Below, piece by piece: positions 1 through 6,206 of a stretch of 9,135 nucleotides of DNA (positions within the stretch are counted from its first letter, which is position 1; each line of letters begins with the position of its first letter). This DNA is from Nitrospirota bacterium (GTDB lineage: Bacteria > Nitrospirota > Thermodesulfovibrionia > Thermodesulfovibrionales > SM23-35), in the NCBI GenBank assembly GCA_016212245.1, contig JACRGU010000006.1, positions 1-9,135 of the forward strand. The letters are read 5' to 3'. Below the pieces are notes generated by a model that saw only the letters and a list, made by a program, of their open reading frames with translations, made no database searches and was not told where the DNA came from. A program made the position numbers and the translations under genes.

Positions 1-377
1 ATCCTGTTGCTGTCACAAAAGTCCTAAAGATTAAGATGAGTAATGCCATAAGGAAGCGGATAGAGCTAGCCCATAAGGGTATTAAGGAATTCAGAAAGGG
101 GGGAAGTAATCTATTCGATGTATTTTTGATCTCAAAAGAGGCAGCAATGGACATCCTGATTATAAAAGGCAAATTAGGCCTGTTCAGAGACTATGAGAGG
201 TTTAAGAAAGTATGGAGGAAGGGGCTTTTGAGCTCTGAAGAGATTATCAGTATTACAGAAGTGAAAACCGGACCAAAACTTGGGAGGATTATAGTTGAGT
301 TAAAGAAGGCCCAATTTGAGGGAAGGGTAAGGTCTAAAAGGTCTGCCATAGAATTCATGAGAGCCCTTAATTTTTAA
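1..377 (+). CDS. C-terminal part of probable CCA-adding/poly(A) polymerase-family tRNA nucleotidyltransferase (5' partial)
   Basis: The reading frame is open from the left edge (first full codon at 3) to the TAA at 375-377, so the ATG at 36 is probably internal and the gene starts outside the window. The visible 124 residues are helical and basic. They end in a segment (LLSSEEIISI, then TGPKLGRII, then AQFEGRVRSK) resembling the C-terminal pattern of bacterial poly(A) polymerase/CCA tRNA nucleotidyltransferases: a Leu-rich start, a PGPxxGxIL-like loop, then A-x-x-x-G-x-(I/V)-x-(T/S)-(K/R). Enzymes of this family add or repair the 3' CCA of tRNA; the catalytic head carrying the metal-binding aspartates would lie outside the window. 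A link to tRNA maturation fits the two tRNA methylthiotransferase genes next door, although those are on the other strand. The assignment rests on the C-terminal pattern only, so a different helical protein remains possible. Confidence 0.6.
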   Translation, partial: PVAVTKVLKIKMSNAIRKRIELAHKGIKEFRKGGSNLFDVFLISKEAAMDILIIKGKLGLFRDYERFKKVWRKGLLSSEEIISITEVKTGPKLGRIIVELKKAQFEGRVRSKRSAIEFMRALNF

Positions 378-400
378 AGACTTGAGATATATTGTCTTTT
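376..400 (+). terminator. weak possible terminator hairpin after the first gene
   Basis: AAAGAC (376-381) and GTCTTT (394-399) can pair around a 12-base loop, and a T run closes the stem. It begins inside the stop codon. The stem is short and AT-rich, so this is only a candidate. The rest of 401-575, between the two convergent genes, is AT-rich and shows nothing else I can support. Confidence 0.2.
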
Positions 401-575
401 GGTAACTGCTCATATAATTTTACATAATATATCTTATCAGACATAACATATGAACAGAGAATGTTAGTAAGCTGTTATGAAGTGTGTTTAAATTTATGCC
501 CCCTTTTGGAAATTGTAGGTTCTGACAACTATGAGTAGGATTTAGGCAGACAAAAAATTACATAAAACCAACATG

Positions 576-1814
576 TTACAGCTTCTCTATCAGGTCTCCT
601 TTGAGTAAATTCCCTTCTATCTCTGAGGCCCTTACTCTGACAAGGGCTCCTTTAGGACACCCATTTGAAAGTATCTTTACCTTAAGGTAATTACTCGATG
701 TGCCGATCGAAATATTATCTATGCCCTGCTCTTCTATAATAACATCGAGGGTTTTATTTATTTGTAATAGCATGTAAGCCATCTTCTTCTTGACATTTAA
801 AGCCTTCAGCTCATTAAACCGCTCTTTCCTTATGGCTGAAGTGTTCTGGTTACTCATTTTAGAGGCGATAGTATCCGGTCTTGGCGAAAAAGGAAATATA
901 TGCATATAGGCTATCGGTAGAGAATTGAGTAGTCTTTTCGTATTTAAGAACTCTATATTGCCTTCTCCTGGGAACCCTACAATAACATCTGTGCCAATAG
1001 CAATATCAGGTACCTTCTTTATTATATCTTCTGCAGTAGATGCATAATCTTCAGAGGTATACATTCTGTTCATGAGTCTCAGGATAGTGTTGTCTCCACT
1101 TTGAAGCGGGAGGTGTATATGTTTACATATCCTTTGCTCTCGAAGTAGCTCTATGAATTCATCATCCACCTCTGTAATCTCTATAGAGCTCAATCTTATC
1201 CTCGGAATTTTTGTTTCTTTTAAGAGAGTCTTCAGAAGTTTTGAAAGCTTAGTCTTAGGTTTTAGATCATGTCCATAAGAGCCGAGGTGGATACCTGTAA
1301 GGACGATCTCATTGTAGCCAGTAGCCTCGATCTCTTTAGCCTGTCTGACTACTTCAGAAACTTCCAGACTTCTTGACCTTCCCCGTGCCATTGGAACCGC
1401 ACAGTAGGTACATTTAAAATTACACCCATTTTGTATCTTAAGATAAGGTCGGGAGTTACAACTATAACTGAAAGTAATACTTGCTGTATTGTTTGATAAC
1501 ATATTAATAATACTTAATTTTTTATTATTATTAACAATACTAATAACGCCTTCAATATTTGTTATATCATCAGGCCTCAGCTGTGCGTAGCAGCCAGTTA
1601 CTATGACCTTAGCACCTGCCCTGACAGCCCTTCTTATGAGCTGTCTTGACTGGTAATCACTTTTTGCTGTTACAGTACATGTATTTACAATACAGTAATC
1701 AGGATGTTCGGATAGCCCCACAATAGACCATCCAAGTTTACTAAGGTTGCCCTCTATAATAGCGCTTTCTGATTGGTTTACCCTGCAGCCGAGTGTGAGG
1801 ATTGAGACTTTCAT
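576..1814 (-). CDS. mtaB: tRNA (N6-threonylcarbamoyladenosine(37)-C2)-methylthiotransferase MtaB
   Basis: This 412-residue cytoplasmic radical-SAM enzyme adds a methylthio group to t6A37 in tRNAs, giving ms2t6A. The N-terminal UPF0004 domain has three cluster-binding cysteines, C10 (LTLGCRVNQ), C46 (NTCTVT) and C75 (VTGCYAQ). The radical-SAM CxxxCxxC motif is C131, C135, C138 (CNFKCTYC), and a TRAM-like RNA-binding segment ends the protein (about 345-412). The LGCRVNQ start and NTCTVTAKSD motif point to MtaB rather than MiaB or RimO, as does its divergence from the true MiaB encoded next to it. It lies downstream of miaB on the same strand, 174 bases away, and may be cotranscribed. Its probable Shine-Dalgarno (GAGGGG, 1829-1824, 9 bases before the ATG) is part of a dispersed repeat. 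An Asn/Ile-rich linker (residues about 90-110) is encoded by very AT-rich DNA. It is slightly shorter than typical family members but shows no sign of damage. Confidence 0.93.
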   Translation of the reverse strand: MKVSILTLGCRVNQSESAIIEGNLSKLGWSIVGLSEHPDYCIVNTCTVTAKSDYQSRQLIRRAVRAGAKVIVTGCYAQLRPDDITNIEGVISIVNNNKKLSIINMLSNNTASITFSYSCNSRPYLKIQNGCNFKCTYCAVPMARGRSRSLEVSEVVRQAKEIEATGYNEIVLTGIHLGSYGHDLKPKTKLSKLLKTLLKETKIPRIRLSSIEITEVDDEFIELLREQRICKHIHLPLQSGDNTILRLMNRMYTSEDYASTAEDIIKKVPDIAIGTDVIVGFPGEGNIEFLNTKRLLNSLPIAYMHIFPFSPRPDTIASKMSNQNTSAIRKERFNELKALNVKKKMAYMLLQINKTLDVIIEEQGIDNISIGTSSNYLKVKILSNGCPKGALVRVRASEIEGNLLKGDLIEKL

Positions 1815-1822
1815 TTGAAATT

Positions 1823-1859
1823 ACCCCTCACCCTACCCCTCTCCCCTTGCGGGAGAGGG
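1823..1859. repeat. REP/MITE-like palindromic repeat, copy 1
   Basis: A TCACCCTACCC-type lead-in is followed by a perfect 9-bp stem, CCCTCTCCC (1837-1845) and GGGAGAGGG (1851-1859), with a 5-base loop. The sequence type is one seen dispersed in many bacterial genomes. A second copy in the opposite orientation lies at 1904-1944. The edge nearest mtaB supplies that gene's GAGGGG ribosome binding site. Confidence 0.8.
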
Positions 1860-1903
1860 CTGCTTATTAGGAATCTCTTTTCTATTGATGAGAGTCACCA
1901 AAT

Positions 1904-1944
1904 CCCTTCCTCTCCCTTGACGGGAGGGGAATAATGGGAGGGTG
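1904..1944. repeat. REP/MITE-like palindromic repeat, copy 2 (inverted)
   Basis: The stem is CCTCTCCC (1909-1916) and GGGAGGGG (1922-1929) with loop TTGAC and one G-U pair, followed by GGGAGGGTGA (1935-1944). The last part matches the reverse complement of the TCACCCTACCC lead-in of copy 1. The two copies face each other around about 45 bases, which is the head-to-head arrangement of paired REP elements. Both lie in the miaB-mtaB spacer. Confidence 0.75.
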
Positions 1945-1988
1945 ATATATTTTCAATCCTCCTTTGTGAGCAACTGCTTATGAATGTT

Positions 1989-3314
1989 TCATTTTTCAAC
2001 AGGTCTTCCTTCAAGCGAATGTGGTCTTCCCTTTGTTATTTCGACATTTATTATGGCGCCTTTTTGTCCTGAACTTGTTTCAGGATTAATCTTTGGAATA
2101 TTAACTATCTTGTTGGTCCTTGTCCTTCCAGTAAGTTTCTCTTTGTCAGTCTCGCCGTCTCCCTCTATGATTATTTCTTGTATGGTGCCCTCAAGCGACC
2201 TATTTTTTCTGGTTGTTATTCCATCCTGCACCTTCAATATCTCACTGAGTCGCTCAGATTTAATCACCTCTATCAGATGACCCACCATTGCAGCAGCCAT
2301 TGTGCCTGGCCTTGGAGAAAATTTGAAGGCAAATATCCCGTCAAATTCTATCTCTTTCAGTGCCTTTATTGTAAGCAGATGGTCATCTTCTGTCTCTCCT
2401 GGGAAACCAGCTATTATATCAGAGGTTATTGAAATGCCTGGGACCTTCGCCCTCAGCCTCATGACCTTTCTTATATATTCTTCATATGTATACCCTCTGT
2501 TCATAAGTCTTAATATATTGCTTGAGCCTGATTGCATTGGAAGGTGAATATGCTCACATACCTTAGGTAGGTCGGACATCGCAGCTATAAGCTCATCCGA
2601 TAGGTCTTTGGGGTGAGAGGTGACAAACCTTATTCTCTCTATCCCCCCTACCCTATCAAGTTTTTTTAAAAGTCCAGGAAAATCTGTATCACTACTGTAA
2701 GAATTAACATTCTGTCCGAGAAGGGTTATCTCCTTATAGCCAACTTCAGCAAGTTCTGCTACCTCAGAATAGATATTCTCAGTCGGCCTTGACCTTTCTC
2801 TGCCCCTCGTATAAGGAACTATACAGTAACTACAGAAATTATTGCAGCCATACATTATCGTAACCCATGCCTTTACCCCATCTCCTCTTTTTACTGGAAG
2901 ATCTGTTACTGCTATCTCATGATTATCTTCAATGGCAATAGACGCAGTCCTTTCTGATACGAGATCTCTAAGCATATGTATATTCTGCGGACCAAATACA
3001 AAATCTACATACAGTGCCTTTTTAAAGATATTTTCCCCTTCATGTTGTGCTATACAACCAGCAACAGCTATCTTCATCTCGGGCTTCTTTTTCTTTAAAA
3101 ATTTCGTTCTTCCCAACTGTGTGTAAAATTTCTGCTCAGCCTTCTGCCTTATACTGCAAGTATTGAATATAATCAAATCAGCCTTGCATGGATCATCGGT
3201 TGAGGAATATCCCTCTTTCTGGAGAACGCCAAGCATCTTCTCGGAGTCGTGGACATTCATCTGACACCCGAAAGTATGGATATAAACAATCTTGGACATA
3301 TTGAAATTTAACAT
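1989..3314 (-). CDS. miaB: tRNA-2-methylthio-N6-dimethylallyladenosine synthase MiaB
   Basis: This radical-SAM methylthiotransferase converts i6A37 to ms2i6A37 in tRNAs that read codons starting with U. The UPF0004 domain has C17 (TFGCQMN), C53 (NTCSIR) and C87 (AGCIAQ). The radical-SAM motif is C157, C161, C164 (CNNFCSYC), followed by the PYTRGRERSR stretch typical of MiaB. The HIHLPMQSGS segment and a C-terminal TRAM domain (about 375-436, ending KGRPHSLEG) complete the family layout. The ATG at 3299, giving MSKIVYIHTFGCQMN, fits the family start better than the ATG at 3314; neither has a clear Shine-Dalgarno. It is divergent from secA and upstream of its paralogue mtaB. Residues about 409-418 (INPETSSGQK) in the TRAM domain are encoded by a palindromic repeat and look like an in-frame intrusion. 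Confidence 0.95.
   Translation of the reverse strand: MLNFNMSKIVYIHTFGCQMNVHDSEKMLGVLQKEGYSSTDDPCKADLIIFNTCSIRQKAEQKFYTQLGRTKFLKKKKPEMKIAVAGCIAQHEGENIFKKALYVDFVFGPQNIHMLRDLVSERTASIAIEDNHEIAVTDLPVKRGDGVKAWVTIMYGCNNFCSYCIVPYTRGRERSRPTENIYSEVAELAEVGYKEITLLGQNVNSYSSDTDFPGLLKKLDRVGGIERIRFVTSHPKDLSDELIAAMSDLPKVCEHIHLPMQSGSSNILRLMNRGYTYEEYIRKVMRLRAKVPGISITSDIIAGFPGETEDDHLLTIKALKEIEFDGIFAFKFSPRPGTMAAAMVGHLIEVIKSERLSEILKVQDGITTRKNRSLEGTIQEIIIEGDGETDKEKLTGRTRTNKIVNIPKINPETSSGQKGAIINVEITKGRPHSLEGRPVEK
2067..2085. repeat. palindromic repeat fragment inside miaB
   Basis: The arms TCCTGAA (2067-2073) and TTCAGGA (2079-2085) are perfect 7-bp inverted repeats around CTTGT. This is the core of a common dispersed palindrome of the CCTGAACTTGTTTCAGG kind. 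It is read in frame in the TRAM domain of miaB, giving PETSSG on the minus strand. Confidence 0.6.
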
Positions 3315-3380
3315 TAATTATTTATCTCTTACAAGGATCCCTCAGTACCTCGTCATAAAATTGTATCTGAGATGTCTTTA

Positions 3381-3451
3381 TGTCATTCCCACGAAAGTGG
3401 GAATCCAGTCTCATCAACAGATCTTGGATTCCTGCTTACGCAGGAATGACG
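3381..3451. repeat. MITE-like inverted repeat in the miaB-secA spacer
   Basis: A 71-base element has 27-base imperfect inverted arms (3381-3407 and 3425-3451, about six mismatches). Each arm also contains its own small palindrome, ATTCCCACGAAAGTGGGAAT in the left arm and ATTCCTGCTTACGCAGGAAT in the right. The arms flank a 17-base centre. Repeats of this ATTCCC/GGGAAT type are widely dispersed in bacterial genomes. A 71-codon ORF across it is only the translation of the repeat and is not called. Confidence 0.8.
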
Positions 3452-3495
3452 AAAAAAGGAACTTTGACGTTGTCCTGAAGAATCCCTTCACTTCC

Positions 3496-3525
3496 TTGAA
3501 ATATTAGAACCCTTAGTTCTATTAT
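3496..3525 (+). promoter_or_regulatory. candidate secA promoter
   Basis: TTGAAA (3496-3501), an 18-base spacer and TATTAT (3520-3525) resemble a sigma-70 promoter. A perfect 6-bp inverted repeat, TAGAAC (3505-3510) and GTTCTA (3516-3521), lies between the two boxes. A start 6-7 bases after the -10 box would fall on the secA ATG itself, which fits the lack of a visible Shine-Dalgarno. A distal promoter is equally possible. Confidence 0.35.
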
Positions 3526-3530
3526 AGATT

Positions 3531-6206
3531 ATGGTTGGGATACTCCTGAAAAAGGTATTCGGTACTAAGAATGAGCGTGAGCTAAAAAGGCTCTGGCCTA
3601 TTGTCGAACATACAAACTCCCTGGAGGCGCATATAGCCGGTCTTTCAGACACACAGCTCAGGGATAAGACTGAAGAATTTAAGAGAAGACTCGAGGCAGG
3701 TGAGACCATTGATGACATACTCTTTGAGGTCTTTGCAGTAGTGCGTGAGGTATCCAGGCGGAGACTCAGGATGAGACATTTCGATGTCCAGATACTTGGT
3801 GGCATTGTGCTTCATGAGGGTAAGATTGCAGAGATGAAAACAGGTGAAGGTAAGACACTCGTTGCCACCCTACCCGTTTATTTAAATGCACTCGAGGGTA
3901 GAGGTGTCCATGTTATTACTGTTAATGACTACCTTGCAAAAAGAGACACTCAATGGATGGGCCCAATATATAACTTTCTCGGTCTCACAGTAGGGGTGAT
4001 ACAGCATGATAGCTCTTTTATATACGACCCATCATATTTCTCTACAGATAAACGCTTAGACTTTCTCAGGCCATGCTCAAGAAAAGATGCCTATTTAGCA
4101 GACATAACTTACGGGACCAATAATGAGTTCGGCTTCGACTATCTCAGGGATAATATGAAATATGATGTATCTGAATACTGCCAGAGGGAATTAAATTATG
4201 CAATAGTGGATGAGGTGGACAGTATCCTTATAGACGAGGCAAGGACACCTCTCATCATATCAGGCCCCTCAGAAGAATCCACAGACAAGTATTACAAGAT
4301 AGACAAGATTATTCCAAGGCTTCAAAGAGATGCTGATTATACGGTTGATGAAAAGGCAAGGACAGCTATCCTTACAGAAGAAGGCAATATAAAGGTAGAA
4401 AGATTGCTCGGTGCAGGCAATCTTTATGACCCATCGAATATCGAACTTGTACATCATGTCCTTCAAGCACTCAAGGCGCACACACTTTTCAAGAGGGATG
4501 TTGACTATGTTATCAAAGATGGCGAGGTAATTATTGTGGATGAATTTACAGGCAGGCTCATGCCAGGGAGGCGATGGTCGGATGGGCTTCATCAGGCTAT
4601 AGAGGCAAAAGAGGGTGTCAGGATAGAGAGCGAAAATCAGACCCTCGCAACCATTACATTTCAGAACTACTTCAGGATGTACAAAAAACTTGCAGGCATG
4701 ACAGGAACAGCTGATACAGAGGCAGAGGAGTTCGCAAAGATATATAACCTCGAGGTAGTCATTATACCTACGAATGAACCTATGATAAGGGCAGATCATC
4801 CCGATGTGATTTATAAGACAGAAAGAGGAAAATTTAATGCTGTCATAAGAGAGATAGAAGAACTTCACAAAAAGGGCCAGCCTGTCCTTGTCGGAACTAT
4901 CTCGATAGAAAAGTCAGAAATATTAAGCCATCTCTTGAAGAAAAAAGGCATCCCACACTCTGTCCTGAATGCAAAATACCATGAGAGAGAGGCAGAGATA
5001 ATTGCCCAAGCAGGAAGAAGTGGTGCTGTTACAATAGCAACCAATATGGCAGGTAGAGGAACGGATATAATACTCGGAGGCAATCCTGAAGGGCTTGCCA
5101 GAGAAGTTTTAAGGGACAAAAAGGATTATACAGAAGATGATTGGAAACAAACACTCTCAAAGGCTGAAGAAGAGATATGTAAGAAAGACAGGGAAAAGGT
5201 GGTATCTCTCGGTGGGGTCCATATACTCGGCACAGAGAGGCACGAAGCAAGGAGAATAGATAATCAGTTAAGGGGTCGTTCAGGAAGGCAGGGCGACCCT
5301 GGTTCATCGAGATTTTATCTATCACTTGAAGACGATCTTATGCGGATATTTGGTTCTGACAGGATATCAGGACTTATGGGCAAACTCGGCATGGATGAAG
5401 ATATGCCCATAGAAAATAAGATGGTGACAAAGGCTATAGAGAACGCACAGAAGCGTGTTGAGGCACATAACTTCGATATAAGAAAACACCTCCTTGAGTA
5501 TGATGATGTAATGAATAAGCAGAGAACAGAAATATATTTCTTCAGAAGAGAGATACTCGAGGGTGAAAATCTCAAGGATCGCATCTACAGCATGATAGAT
5601 GAGACTGTTGATGAGGTGCTCAGTATTTATTGCCCTGAAGAAAAACACATAGAAGAATGGGATATGGAAGGGCTCAGAGGTGCAATCTACGGAATATTCT
5701 CTATTGGGCCTAATGTTACACCCTTGAATCTGAATTCATTAAGGGAGACATTAATTTCAGAAATAAAAAACGCATACGAAAAGAAGGAATCAGAGATCAG
5801 TAGTGAGATGATGAGATATCTCGAAAAGATGCTTTTACTGCAGATCGTTGACACACAATGGAAAGACCACCTGCTCGCTATGGACCACCTGAAGGAAGGT
5901 ATTGGGCTCAGGGGCTATGGCCAGAGGGACCCACTCGTGGAATACAAAAGAGAGGCGTTTGATATGTTTGCGGAGATGACAGGCAGGATATCCACCGAGG
6001 TCCTCAGCAGACTCTTTAAGATACAGGTTCAAAAACAGGAAGCTATTATAAGAGAACCCGTAAGGCAGATGAAATTAAATTATAACAGGGATGAAGGCAC
6101 ATCTGCGGTTCAAACAGTAAGGCGGGGTAAAAAAGTAGGCAGGAACGAACCATGTCCATGCGGAAGCGGAAAGAAATATAAAAAATGCTGTGGTGTGAAT
6201 GCCTGA
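3531..6206 (+). CDS. secA: Preprotein translocase motor ATPase SecA
   Basis: This 891-residue peripheral-membrane ATPase drives unfolded preproteins through the SecYEG channel. The N-terminus (MVGILLKKVFGTKNERELKR) is family-typical. Nucleotide-binding domain 1 has Walker A GEGKT (105-109) and Walker B DEVD (227-230). DEFTGR, the QNYFRMYKKLAGMTGTA stretch, and TNMAGRGTD with the QLRGRSGRQGDPG stretch of NBD2 follow. Then come the helical scaffold and wing regions (QWKDHL, GYGQRDPL). A SEC-C zinc tail closes the protein, with C875, C877, C886 and C887 in CPCGSGKKYKKCC. The stretch between GLTVG (151-155) and AYLADITYG is about 18 residues longer than in E. coli SecA. The gene is complete and close to the usual length. 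It is divergent from miaB and its TGA directly abuts the pabB stop, leaving no room for a terminator between them. Confidence 0.98.
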   Translation: MVGILLKKVFGTKNERELKRLWPIVEHTNSLEAHIAGLSDTQLRDKTEEFKRRLEAGETIDDILFEVFAVVREVSRRRLRMRHFDVQILGGIVLHEGKIAEMKTGEGKTLVATLPVYLNALEGRGVHVITVNDYLAKRDTQWMGPIYNFLGLTVGVIQHDSSFIYDPSYFSTDKRLDFLRPCSRKDAYLADITYGTNNEFGFDYLRDNMKYDVSEYCQRELNYAIVDEVDSILIDEARTPLIISGPSEESTDKYYKIDKIIPRLQRDADYTVDEKARTAILTEEGNIKVERLLGAGNLYDPSNIELVHHVLQALKAHTLFKRDVDYVIKDGEVIIVDEFTGRLMPGRRWSDGLHQAIEAKEGVRIESENQTLATITFQNYFRMYKKLAGMTGTADTEAEEFAKIYNLEVVIIPTNEPMIRADHPDVIYKTERGKFNAVIREIEELHKKGQPVLVGTISIEKSEILSHLLKKKGIPHSVLNAKYHEREAEIIAQAGRSGAVTIATNMAGRGTDIILGGNPEGLAREVLRDKKDYTEDDWKQTLSKAEEEICKKDREKVVSLGGVHILGTERHEARRIDNQLRGRSGRQGDPGSSRFYLSLEDDLMRIFGSDRISGLMGKLGMDEDMPIENKMVTKAIENAQKRVEAHNFDIRKHLLEYDDVMNKQRTEIYFFRREILEGENLKDRIYSMIDETVDEVLSIYCPEEKHIEEWDMEGLRGAIYGIFSIGPNVTPLNLNSLRETLISEIKNAYEKKESEISSEMMRYLEKMLLLQIVDTQWKDHLLAMDHLKEGIGLRGYGQRDPLVEYKREAFDMFAEMTGRISTEVLSRLFKIQVQKQEAIIREPVRQMKLNYNRDEGTSAVQTVRRGKKVGRNEPCPCGSGKKYKKCCGVNA

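Noticed and set aside
1984..2547. Plus-strand ORFs opposite miaB
   Set aside because: They are antisense to conserved miaB domains and show no independent evidence.
3292..3507. A 71-codon ORF on the plus strand between miaB and secA
   Set aside because: It is largely the translation of the inverted repeat at 3381-3451, a well-known source of spurious ORFs, and has no ribosome binding site or protein-like features.
4269..4868. A 199-codon ORF on the minus strand
   Set aside because: It lies entirely antisense to the strongly conserved secA frame and has a composition typical of a shadow frame.
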